Assembly (NCBI GenBank): GCA_035513175.1
Contig: DATKCN010000095.1
Location: 1-15,018 of the forward strand
DNA length: 15,018 nt
Direction: 5' to 3'
Origin: DATKCN01 sp035513175
GTDB lineage: Bacteria > Chloroflexota > Chloroflexia > Thermomicrobiales > CFX8
The first letter of the stretch is position 1. Each line of letters starts with the position of its first letter. The notes below the pieces were generated by a model. It was not told the origin of the DNA. It searched no databases and was given only the letters and a program-made list of their open reading frames with translations. Below, piece by piece: positions 1-6,881 of this stretch. The translations under genes were made by a program, and so were the position numbers.

Positions 1-15
1 CCCACTGGCAGTCAC

Positions 16-31
16 GTTGGTTGCGACCAAC
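16..31. terminator. Small hairpin upstream of the first heptad tract
   Basis: GTTGGT (16-21), loop TGCG, ACCAAC (26-31) form a perfect 6-bp stem with a tetraloop. There is no T-run on either side, so termination is a guess. The hairpin is also the left part of a 45-bp block that recurs at 10466-10510, so it may belong to the repeat rather than to an upstream gene. Confidence 0.35.
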
Positions 32-39
32 CATCCCCT

Positions 40-67
40 CTCCGCTCACCGCTACCCGCTCTCCGCT
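40..67 (-). repeat. Heptad repeat tract 1 (ACCCGCT on +), upstream of ridA
   Basis: Four contiguous heptamers read on +: CTCCGCT, CACCGCT, ACCCGCT, CTCCGCT, followed by a degenerate CGCCGGG. The consensus is the reverse complement of AGCGGGT. The stretch 35-60 is identical over 26 bases to 10485-10510. The tract ends 9 bases before a weak -10-like TAGAGT (77-82) in front of ridA, matching the layout at three other tracts. It is intergenic. Confidence 0.85.
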
Positions 68-76
68 CGCCGGGTG

Positions 77-101
77 TAGAGTTGACGGGCTGTCAATTGA
101 C
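77..101 (+). promoter_or_regulatory. Possible ridA promoter and dyad operator
   Basis: TAGAGT (77-82) matches four of six -10 bases and follows heptad tract 1 by 9 bases. The expected start point, about 88-90, lies in a dyad: TTGAC (82-86), GGGCT, GTCAA (92-96), followed at once by TTGAC (97-101). As a result GTCAATTGAC (92-101) is a 10-bp perfect palindrome and TTGAC occurs twice. A repressor site is possible. Neither part is strong on its own. Confidence 0.35.
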
Positions 102-124
102 GTGCGATGGGGAGGGAGTGAGCG

Positions 125-520
125 ATGGTTGAGACGCGCGCGGGCCTCGACGTGATCCAGACGGACAAGGCGGCGGCGCCGATTGGGCCGTATTCGCAGG
201 CGATCCGGGCGGCGGGGCTGATCTTCGTCGCCGGTGAGAAGGGGATCGACCCGGCGACCAACGCGATGGTCCCGGGGGGCATCGCGGCCGAGACGCGGCA
301 GACGCTGGAGAACATCCGCAACATTCTCGAAGAGGCGGGCTCGGGCATGAACCGCGTCGTGGCGACGACGGTCTACCTGACCGACATCGGCGCCTTCGGG
401 GCGATGAACGCGGTCTACGGCGAGTACTTCACCAGCAACCCACCGGGGCGGACGACGGTCGGCGTGACCTCGCTGCCGGCCGGGGCGCAGGTGGAGATCA
501 CGGTGACGGCTCTGGCGTAG
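125..520 (+). CDS. ridA: RidA family (YjgF/YER057c/UK114) reactive imine/enamine deaminase
   Basis: At 131 aa it has the usual RidA length and covers the whole domain. Known family members hydrolyse reactive 2-aminoacrylate and other enamines/imines, made by PLP enzymes, to 2-oxo acids and ammonia; they are cytosolic homotrimers. Visible family features are AAPIGPYSQAI (residues 17-27), FVAGEKGIDP (34-43), the arginine that binds the substrate carboxylate in PPGRTTV (R109), and the conserved C-terminal Glu in AQVEITVTALA (E124). The usual SGQ(I/L) stretch reads AGEKG here, which may mean different substrate handling. The ATG at 125 is supported by GGAGGGA (111-117). The TAG stop is the first part of heptad tract 2. 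No clear functional partner is adjacent. Confidence 0.93.
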   Translation: MVETRAGLDVIQTDKAAAPIGPYSQAIRAAGLIFVAGEKGIDPATNAMVPGGIAAETRQTLENIRNILEEAGSGMNRVVATTVYLTDIGAFGAMNAVYGEYFTSNPPGRTTVGVTSLPAGAQVEITVTALA

Positions 521-546
521 CGGGTGAGCGGTGAGCGGTAGCCGCT
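518..546 (+). repeat. Heptad repeat tract 2 (AGCGGGT sense), overlapping the ridA stop
   Basis: From the ridA stop codon TAG (518-520) the sequence runs on as AGCGGGT, GAGCGGT, GAGCGGT, AGCCGCT (519-546), with period 7 after a one-base slip. It is inverted relative to tract 1, so the two tracts bracket ridA. The end AGCGG-TAG-CCGCT (535-546, roughly) can also fold as a tiny hairpin. No -10 box follows it on the minus strand. Confidence 0.75.
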
Positions 547-565
547 GAGGTTCCTACAGGCGCGA

Positions 566-571
566 TAGAAT
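566..571 (+). promoter_or_regulatory. -10 box of the luxR-type gene, apparently leaderless
   Basis: TAGAAT matches five of six -10 bases and ends 5 bases before the ATG at 577. The expected transcription start is therefore the A of the ATG or next to it. There is no Shine-Dalgarno sequence before 577, which fits a leaderless mRNA. No convincing -35 box is present at 17 bases. Confidence 0.45.
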
Positions 572-576
572 CCGGC

Positions 577-3327
577 ATGGCAGATTCGCCAAGCCCGCTG
601 CTCGAAACCAAGCTGTTCAGCCCCAGATGGCGGCCCGGTCTCGTGTCGCGCCCGCGCTTGATCGAGCGGCTGGAGCGGGGGATCGAGCGCAAGCTGACCC
701 TGGTGTCCGCGCCCGCGGGCTTCGGCAAGACGACGCTGCTGGCTGAATGGCTGGCGGCCGCGCCGACCGGCGAACGGGCTGCCGCGTGGGTCTCGCTCGA
801 TCAGGGCGACAACGACCCCGGGCGCTTCTGGAGCTACGTCATCACGGCGTTGCAGACGACGCGGGCCGGGGCCGGCGGGCACGCCATGTCCCTGCTGCGC
901 TCGCCGCAGCCACCGCCGATCGAGTCGGTCCTGACGACGCTGATCAATGACATTGCCGCGCTCGAGGACGACCTCGTTGTCATCCTCGACGACTATCACG
1001 TCATCGACGCCGAGCCTGTTCACGGCACGGTCGCGTTTCTGCTCGACCACCTGCCGCCACGGATGCGCCTGATCATCACCAGCCGGTCCGACCCGCCCCT
1101 GCCGGTGGCTCGCCTCCGGGGGCGTGGCGAATTGACCGAACTGCGGGCGGCCGACCTGCGGTTCACTCCCGACGAGGCGGCCAGCTTCCTCAACGAGGCG
1201 ATGGGCCTGGGCCTGACGGCCGGCGACGCGGCGGTCCTGGAGACGCGCACTGAAGGCTGGATCGCGGGGTTGCAACTGGCGGCGCTCTCGATGCAGGGAC
1301 GCGAGGACGCGGCCGGGTTCATACGGGCCTTCGCCGGAGACGATCGCTACATCGTGGACTATCTGGTCGAAGAGGTCCTGCAACGGCAGAGCGCGACGCT
1401 CCGGGACTTCCTGCTGCGCACCTCCATCCTCGACCGATTGAGCGGCCCGCTGTGCGACGCCGTCACCGATCGCGACGACGGCAGGGGAATGCTGGAAGCC
1501 CTGGAACGGGGCAACCTGTTCGTCGTGCCGCTGGATGACCGGCGCCAGTGGTATCGCTATCACCACCTCTTCGCGGACGTTCTTCACACGCGCCTGCTGT
1601 GGGAGCAGCCCGAACGAGTGGCCGGCCTGCACCGGCGAGCGGCCGAGTGGCACGCGCAAAACGGGCCACAGTCCGACGCGATCCGCCATGCGCTGGCGGC
1701 CGGGGATGTCGAGCGCGCGGCGGTGCTGATCGAGCTGGCATGGTCGGCGATGCACCGCAGCTACCAGGACGCGACGTGGCTGGGCTGGGTGACGGCGCTG
1801 CCGGAGCAGCTGGTCCGCGCCAGGCCCGTGCTCAGCGTCGGGCATGCCTGGGCGCTGCTGAATACGGGCGAACTGGAGGCCGGCGAGGCGCGGCTGCGGG
1901 ACGCGGAACGGTGGCTGGAACCGACATCCGACCCACGCGGGCAGGCGATAGCCCCGGCGGATGGGATGGTCGTGGTAGACGACAAGGAATTTCGGTCTCT
2001 GCCGGCGACGATAGCCACTGCCCGCGCCTTTCAGGCGGCGGCGCTGGGGGACGCTCCCGCCGCGGTGACACACGCCCGGCGGGCGCTCGATCTCCTGTCC
2101 GCGAGTGAGGGCGACGCTTTCGAGCGCGGCAGAGCGGCGTCGCTGCTGGGGCTGGCGTACTGGGCGAGCGGAGATCTGGAGGCGGCCTACCGGACCTTTG
2201 CCGACGGCATCGCGCACATTCGCAAGGCCGGCAAGCACCAGCACCTGTTGACGCTCAGCGCCACATATGTCCTGGCTGAGATACGGGTGACGCAAGGGCG
2301 ACTGCGTGAGGCAGCCCGCACGTATGAGCAGGCATTGCAGCTCGCGGCAGATCAGGGTGAACCGCTGTCCCCGGCAACGGCAGTCCTGCGCGGGGGTCTG
2401 AGCGAGATATACCGCGAACGGGGCGATCTACGTGCCGCCGCGTGGCAACTGCTGCAAGCCGCGGAACCGGGCGAGCACATCGTGTCGCGCGAGCAGCGCT
2501 GGCTCGTCGCCCGGGCTCGACTACAGGCGGCTCAGGGGAATCCGGACGGGGCGCTGGACCTGCTCGACGAGGCGGAACGACTGCACAGCAGGAATCCAGT
2601 CCCGGACGTGCGTCCCATCGCGGCGTTGAAGGCGCGGGTGTGGATCGCGCAGGGCAGGCTGGCCGAAGCCCTGGCCTGGGCGCGCGAACGGGGCCTATCC
2701 GCAACCGACGACCTCAGCTACCCGCGCGAGTTCGAGCACATCACGCTGGCCCGGGCGCTCATCGCCCGCGACAGGAGCGACCGGGCGGCGCGCTCCATGG
2801 AAGAGGCGGCGGGTCTCCTGGAGCGGCTCCTGCGCGCGGCGCGGGCAGGGGAGCGGACAGGCAGCGTCATCGAGATCCTGACGCTGCAGGCGCTCGCTCT
2901 GGAGGCGAAAGGCGACACCCCCCACGCTCTCGCGGCGCTGGAACGCGCGCTGACGCTGGCCGAGCCGGAGGGCTACGTGCGCGTATTCGTCGACGAAGGC
3001 GAGGCGATGCGAGACCTGCTGCGCCGCGCGACATCTCGCGGCACCGCGGGCTCCCATGCCCGGCGGCTGCTGGCTGCCTTCGATGAGCCAGCTCAGCCCG
3101 TCTCCACCGCGTCCCAGGCGGCGGCTGATCTAGCCGAACCGCTGACGGCGCGGGAGGTCGAGATTCTGCGGCTCGTCGCGGCGGGCATGCGGAACCAGCA
3201 GATCGCCGATCAGCTGTTCATCAGCCTGGCCACGGTCAAGCGTCACATCGCGAACTGCTACGGCAAGCTGGGCGTCAGCCACCGCACGGCAGCGGTGGCG
3301 CGGGCGAACGAGCTGAAGGTGCTGTAG
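577..3327 (+). CDS. MalT-like LuxR family transcriptional regulator (ATPase + TPR-like + HTH)
   Basis: A 916-aa protein with the full MalT/LAL architecture. An N-terminal P-loop ATPase carries Walker A AGFGKTT (47-53), Walker B LVVILDDYH (133-141) and the STAND-type stretch RLIITSRSDPPLPVARL (164-180). A winged-helix-like segment (WYRYHHLFADVL, near 325) follows, then a long Ala/Leu/Glu-rich helical-repeat sensor region (about 350-800). The C-terminal LuxR HTH is LTAREVEILRLVAAGM through TVKRHIANCYGKLGV (856-916). Family members bind an inducer and ATP, oligomerise and activate transcription; the ligand here is unknown. It begins 56 bases after ridA, but from its own promoter-like TAGAAT. Its target is not evident. 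The long reading frames antisense to it are shadows caused by high GC3. Confidence 0.93.
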   Translation: MADSPSPLLETKLFSPRWRPGLVSRPRLIERLERGIERKLTLVSAPAGFGKTTLLAEWLAAAPTGERAAAWVSLDQGDNDPGRFWSYVITALQTTRAGAGGHAMSLLRSPQPPPIESVLTTLINDIAALEDDLVVILDDYHVIDAEPVHGTVAFLLDHLPPRMRLIITSRSDPPLPVARLRGRGELTELRAADLRFTPDEAASFLNEAMGLGLTAGDAAVLETRTEGWIAGLQLAALSMQGREDAAGFIRAFAGDDRYIVDYLVEEVLQRQSATLRDFLLRTSILDRLSGPLCDAVTDRDDGRGMLEALERGNLFVVPLDDRRQWYRYHHLFADVLHTRLLWEQPERVAGLHRRAAEWHAQNGPQSDAIRHALAAGDVERAAVLIELAWSAMHRSYQDATWLGWVTALPEQLVRARPVLSVGHAWALLNTGELEAGEARLRDAERWLEPTSDPRGQAIAPADGMVVVDDKEFRSLPATIATARAFQAAALGDAPAAVTHARRALDLLSASEGDAFERGRAASLLGLAYWASGDLEAAYRTFADGIAHIRKAGKHQHLLTLSATYVLAEIRVTQGRLREAARTYEQALQLAADQGEPLSPATAVLRGGLSEIYRERGDLRAAAWQLLQAAEPGEHIVSREQRWLVARARLQAAQGNPDGALDLLDEAERLHSRNPVPDVRPIAALKARVWIAQGRLAEALAWARERGLSATDDLSYPREFEHITLARALIARDRSDRAARSMEEAAGLLERLLRAARAGERTGSVIEILTLQALALEAKGDTPHALAALERALTLAEPEGYVRVFVDEGEAMRDLLRRATSRGTAGSHARRLLAAFDEPAQPVSTASQAAADLAEPLTAREVEILRLVAAGMRNQQIADQLFISLATVKRHIANCYGKLGVSHRTAAVARANELKVL

Positions 3328-3712
3328 CGACAGCGTCGGGACGCGGGATGCGGGATGCGTAGGGGAGGCCCCGCGTGGGGGCCTCCGGTCGGACGACACG
3401 GCGTCCGCAACGGGCATCGATGTCTGGCGGCCGATGCCGGGGGCGCGGCGGACCGCACGGGCGACCGCGTTGGCAGACAGACCCGAGCCGCGCGGCAGCC
3501 AACCCCGGGGGGCCACGCGGGGCTCCCACGCGGGACATGGGCATGACGTGACGCTGTTGTGCCCCGTGTCTCGCCCTCGCCTGCATCCCCAATTACACCC
3601 CCCGACTGCACCTTTTGGCTGATTCGGTGGGCGCCGCTGGTCCCTACTCTGTCTCACATTGGAACGGCCGGCTCGGGATATCCGGGCCGGGTCAAGAGTA
3701 GAGAGGGACGCA
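3328..3712. other. Gene-free 385-bp region between luxR-type gene and ABC operon
   Basis: No frame here looks coding: the translations are Arg/Pro/Ala-rich and resemble no family. It holds a GGGATGC-type heptad pair and GC hairpin (3343-3386), a second dyad GGCATCG (3413-3419) / CGATGCC (3432-3438), and repeated CCACGCGG/CCCACGCGG-like words around 3510-3540. It ends in the 5' region of the ABC operon. Just before the ABC start a rough dyad surrounds GGATATCC (3676-3683). No promoter meets a good standard; TACTCT (3645-3650) is the best -10 candidate. Confidence 0.6.
3343..3386. terminator. GC hairpin with heptad-like entry after the luxR-type gene
   Basis: Two copies of GCGGGAT (period 7) run into GCGTAGGGG (3357-3365). 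A 9-bp perfect stem follows: GGAGGCCCC (3364-3372), loop GCGTG, GGGGCCTCC (3378-3386). It lies 36 bases after the TAG at 3325-3327, so it could end that transcript, though no T-run follows. The same GCGTAGGGG word starts the hairpin at 13116-13135 on the minus strand, so this may be a repeated palindromic element. Confidence 0.5.
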
Positions 3713-4744
3713 ATGGCAGCTATCAGCAGCGCGGGCATTCGACCGGTTCGTGCCGGCGCGCGCGTGCCGGACAGCAGGCACGCGATCGTCGCGGAGGGTC
3801 TGCGCAAGGAGTTTCCGGGGGGCGTCGTCGCGGTGGCGGGCGTCGATCTCGACGTGCGCGCGGGCGAGACATTCGGCTTCCTCGGGCCGAACGGCGCGGG
3901 CAAGACGACCACGGTGCGGATGCTGACCACGCTGATGCGGCCGACGGCGGGGCGGGCTACGGTGGCGGGGTTCGACCTCTACCGGCAAGCGCACGACATT
4001 CGCCGCTCGATCGGCGTCGCCCTGCAGGAGGCGGGGCTCGACGCGATGGCCACCGGGCGCGAGCTGCTGACGTTGCAGGGGCGGCTGTTCGGCATAAGCC
4101 CGCCGCGGGCCGAGCGCCGCGCCACGGAGCTGCTGGAGTTGCTGGGACTGGTGGAGGCGGCGAACCGGCGCATCGGGACGTACTCCGGCGGCATGAAACG
4201 GCGGCTCGACCTGGCCAGCGCGCTCGTCCACGGCCCCCGTCTCCTTTTCCTCGACGAGCCGACCGAAGGGCTGGACCCTGCCAGCCGGCAGGCGGTCTGG
4301 CGCGAGATCGGACGGCTCAACCGCGAGCTGGGGCTGACGGTGTTCCTCACGACGCACTACCTGGAGGAGGCGGACAGCCTGGCGGACCGGCTGGCGATCA
4401 TCGACCGGGGTCGGATCGTGGCTGACGGAACGCCCGGCAGCCTCAAGGCCACGATCGGCGGCAGCGTCGTGACCGTCGGCGTGCGCCGCGAGCGCCTTGA
4501 GGACGCCGCGACGGCCGTCGGACGGCTGGCGAATCTCCGGGAGCTGCGTCTCGGCGACGAGGAGTTGACCCTGTTCGTCAAGGACGGCAACGGCGTCGTC
4601 GCCGACGTGGTGCGCCTGCTCGATGCAGCCGGCATCGTGGTCGGTTCCGTCGCCATCGCCGAGCCGACGCTGGACGAGGTGTTCCTGCGGGCGACCGGCT
4701 CTCGCCTTGAGGGCGCGGCCCAGAATGGAGGTAGCTCAACATGA
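3713..4744 (+). CDS. ABC-2 type exporter ATP-binding protein (DrrA-like)
   Basis: A 343-aa soluble ATPase that powers an exporter. It carries Walker A GPNGAGKTT (58-66), Q-loop ALQEAG (Q105), signature YSGGM (157-161), Walker B LLFLDEP (177-183, catalytic E182) and H-loop TTHYLEEAD (H215). The extra C-terminal domain of about 110 residues, with ...AEPTLDEVFLRATG near the end, is typical of the DrrA/daunorubicin-resistance and CcmA-like subfamily. The ATG at 3713 is preferred over an in-frame start at 3659 because GAGAGGGA (3701-3708) lies just before it and the family starts near here. It overlaps the permease gene by ATGA. The substrate cannot be told from sequence; drug or lipid-like export is usual for the subfamily. 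Confidence 0.93.
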   Translation: MAAISSAGIRPVRAGARVPDSRHAIVAEGLRKEFPGGVVAVAGVDLDVRAGETFGFLGPNGAGKTTTVRMLTTLMRPTAGRATVAGFDLYRQAHDIRRSIGVALQEAGLDAMATGRELLTLQGRLFGISPPRAERRATELLELLGLVEAANRRIGTYSGGMKRRLDLASALVHGPRLLFLDEPTEGLDPASRQAVWREIGRLNRELGLTVFLTTHYLEEADSLADRLAIIDRGRIVADGTPGSLKATIGGSVVTVGVRRERLEDAATAVGRLANLRELRLGDEELTLFVKDGNGVVADVVRLLDAAGIVVGSVAIAEPTLDEVFLRATGSRLEGAAQNGGSST

Positions 4745-5538
4745 TGGAGCTTACGTTCTCTCCGGCAACGGGCCTGGCGGCCTGGCGCGAGGCGCTCCGA
4801 ACGGCGAGCCTGCTGGGCGCGCGCGAGGCGCGGACCGCGCTGCGGACCCCTGTCTACATTCTTTCCAACCTGCTGGTCCCACTCTTCTTCTACCTCGTCA
4901 TGGTCGGTTCATTCGAAACGTTCGCCAGCCGCTCCGGGGTCACGAACTGGGAAGCGTTCCTGGTTCCGATGGCGATCATCTTCGCCGCGCAGGGAGGCAG
5001 CGCCGGCCTGAACATGGTCAGTGACATTGAGAGCGGATATTTCGACAAACTGCTGGTCACGCCGGTCAACCGTTTCTCCATCCTGATCGGGGCGATGGCG
5101 GCCGATTTCCTGCGCGTCACGGCCCAGGCGACGCTCGTGCTCCTCATGGCGATAGGGTTCGGCCTCGACTTCGCGACCGGGGTCCCGGGAGCGGCGGCGC
5201 TCGTGCTGCTCAGCGGCTGCTGGGGCCTGGCCTATTCGGGCCTCGGCTTCGCCATCGCCCTGAAGACCGGCAACGCCCAGGCGACGCAAAGCGCGGGCTA
5301 CCTGTTCCTGCCGCTGATGTTTCTCACGACGCTGTTCGCGCCCAGGGAGGCGCTCTCCGGCTGGCTGGGGACCGCCGCGACGTTCAACCCGATGACCTAC
5401 CTGCTGCAAGGGATGCGCTCACTCACGATGGACGGTTGGAACGCCGGCGACCTCGGCGTCGCACTGCTGGCGACGGCAGCCCTGGGCTCGGTAAGCCTGA
5501 CCATGGCGCTGCTCGCTTTGCGCGGCCGCGTCCGGTGA
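4741..5538 (+). CDS. ABC-2 type exporter permease (DrrB-like)
   Basis: A 265-aa membrane protein, the partner of the ATPase encoded just upstream. Six hydrophobic segments can be seen near residues 38-58, 71-91, 118-142, 148-174, 184-204 and 238-260. The stretch DIESGYFDKLLVTPVNR (95-111) and PREALSGWLG...FNPMTYLLQGMR (201-226) are hallmarks of the ABC-2 membrane family. The start overlaps the ATPase stop (ATGA, 4741-4744), which implies translational coupling; GGAGG (4727-4731) precedes it by 9 bases. A second ATG at 4744 could also serve. A homodimer with two ATPase subunits is the known arrangement for this family. Confidence 0.9.
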   Translation: MMELTFSPATGLAAWREALRTASLLGAREARTALRTPVYILSNLLVPLFFYLVMVGSFETFASRSGVTNWEAFLVPMAIIFAAQGGSAGLNMVSDIESGYFDKLLVTPVNRFSILIGAMAADFLRVTAQATLVLLMAIGFGLDFATGVPGAAALVLLSGCWGLAYSGLGFAIALKTGNAQATQSAGYLFLPLMFLTTLFAPREALSGWLGTAATFNPMTYLLQGMRSLTMDGWNAGDLGVALLATAALGSVSLTMALLALRGRVR

Positions 5539-5619
5539 GTCAGCTCGACCGGCGAAGCTCGGGACTGGATTAATGGCGCGGCTCAACGCCGCTACCGAAT
5601 TGGCAGAGGAGGCACTCGC

Positions 5620-6681
5620 ATGAACGGGATCGCGGTCGCCCCAGTGAAGGAGCACACGCGCATGAAGGCTGTCGTGTATCACAGGTATGGCCCTCCCGAC
5701 GTGCTCAGGCTGCAAGAGGTGGAGACGCCAGTCATCACGGACGATCAGGTCCTGATCGGCGTGCAGGCGGCGTCGGTGAATCCGGCCGACTGGCATCTGA
5801 TGCGCGCACAGCCGTTCACCGCCCGCTTTGAGATGGGGCTTCGCAAGCCGAAACACACGATTCTCGGGGTTGACGTGGCCGGGAGGGTTGCGGCGGTCGG
5901 CGGCAATGTCACGCGGTTCCAGCCGGGCGACGAGGTGTTCGGGGTGACGTTCCAATCCGGCTGGGGCGGCTTTGCCGAGTACGTGGCGCTGGCTGAGGAC
6001 CGAGTCGCGCTGAAGCCGGCCAACCTGACGTTCGAGGAGGCGGCCGCCGTCCCGCTGGCGGCGCTCACCGCGCTGCAGGGGCTGCGCGACAAGGGGCGTA
6101 TACAGGCCGGACAACGGGTGCTGATCAATGGGGCGTCCGGCGGGGTGGGCACGTTCGCGGTGCAGCTTGCCAAGGCATTCGGCGCCGAGGTGACCGGCGT
6201 GTGCAGCGCGCGAAATCTGGACATGGCGCGCTCGATTGGCGCGGAGCATGTCATCGATTACACACGGGAGGACTTCACGGCAACCGGGCAGACGCACGAC
6301 CTGATCTACTGCGCGGTGGGCAATCGCGCGGCCAGGGAGTACCGGCGGGCGCTGAGCCCCGGCGGCGTCTGCGTCGTCGCCGGGTTCACAACCATGCCGC
6401 ATTTGCTGTTGCGGACCGCGCTGCCTGGGGCGCTGCTGTCGATGACCGGCAGCAGGAAGGTCGGCTTCATGGGCACGGTGAAACCGAACGGAGCAGACCT
6501 GACGCGGATCGCGGATCTCATTGAAGCGGGCGCGGTCACGCCGGTCATTGACCGCCGTTACCCGCTGAGCGAGACGGCCGAGGCCATCCGCTACCTTGAA
6601 GGCGGACACGCGCGGGGCAAAGTGGTCATTGTGGTGAGGGAACAGGGGTCGGATGCGGGCGAGCCATGCGCATCACGCTAA
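5620..6681 (+). CDS. Zinc-independent MDR-family NAD(P)H:quinone oxidoreductase-like dehydrogenase
   Basis: A 353-aa medium-chain dehydrogenase/reductase without the structural-zinc cysteine cluster. It has the N-terminal GroES-like domain (MKAVVYHRYGPPDVLRL, 15-31; ASVNPADWHLM, 51-61; LGVDVAGRVAAVG, 82-94) and a Rossmann domain with GASGGVGTFAVQLAK (171-185). It ends in the usual ARGKVVIVV strand. Members reduce quinones or enals with NADPH in the cytosol. Two starts compete. The ATG at 5620 has GAGGAGG at 5606-5612. The ATG at 5662 has AAGGAG at 5647-5652 and is where homologues normally begin (MKAVVYHRYG). The gap to the permease is 81 bases, so co-transcription with the exporter is possible but not shown. 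Confidence 0.9.
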   Translation: MNGIAVAPVKEHTRMKAVVYHRYGPPDVLRLQEVETPVITDDQVLIGVQAASVNPADWHLMRAQPFTARFEMGLRKPKHTILGVDVAGRVAAVGGNVTRFQPGDEVFGVTFQSGWGGFAEYVALAEDRVALKPANLTFEEAAAVPLAALTALQGLRDKGRIQAGQRVLINGASGGVGTFAVQLAKAFGAEVTGVCSARNLDMARSIGAEHVIDYTREDFTATGQTHDLIYCAVGNRAAREYRRALSPGGVCVVAGFTTMPHLLLRTALPGALLSMTGSRKVGFMGTVKPNGADLTRIADLIEAGAVTPVIDRRYPLSETAEAIRYLEGGHARGKVVIVVREQGSDAGEPCASR

Positions 6682-6811
6682 GGCAAGCGCCTCGCCGCCA
6701 GGCAGCGTCATCGCCATCGTGTCATGGGTCGATCGTTCGGGCGCTGGCCATGGCCCGCACAGGCCGACGGGATGCTCGCCATGCCCTCGCCGCTCCCCGC
6801 TGTTCGAGGGG

Positions 6812-6840
6812 ATGACATCCCGGCTTGCATGTGCTATTCT
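6812..6840 (+). promoter_or_regulatory. Sigma-70-type promoter of the HTH gene
   Basis: ATGACA (6812-6817; five of six -35 bases), a 17-base spacer, and TATTCT (6835-6840; four of six) with an extended -10 TGC before it. The decamer GTGCTATTCT recurs in the promoter at 7293-7321. It lies 41 bases before the ATG at 6882, with no other gene between. Confidence 0.6.
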
Positions 6841-6841
6841 A

Positions 6842-6855
6842 TGTGTACGTACACA
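6842..6855. promoter_or_regulatory. 14-bp perfect palindrome at the transcription start (operator)
   Basis: TGTGTACGTACACA is a perfect palindrome starting 2 bases after the -10 box, so it covers the expected transcription start. That is the usual position for a repressor site, and autoregulation by the small HTH protein encoded next to it is the simplest reading. A related but shorter GTACGTA is at 7261-7267. Confidence 0.55.
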
Positions 6856-6881
6856 GTGAACGGATAGTGTGGGAGTGAACA

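Noticed and set aside
415..2295. 626-aa minus-strand reading frame antisense to the MalT-like gene
   Set aside because: Arg/Gln/Pro-rich composition with no family motif, lying opposite a gene with a complete ATPase and HTH. High GC3 makes such shadows open.
3559..4425. 288-aa plus-strand frame overlapping the ABC ATPase gene
   Set aside because: A frame-shifted shadow of the ATPase, Arg/Gly-rich, with no motif of its own.
6746..6755. GGCCATGGCC palindrome as an operator
   Set aside because: Short GC palindromes are expected by chance at this GC content, and it is 66 bases from the nearest promoter element with no second site.
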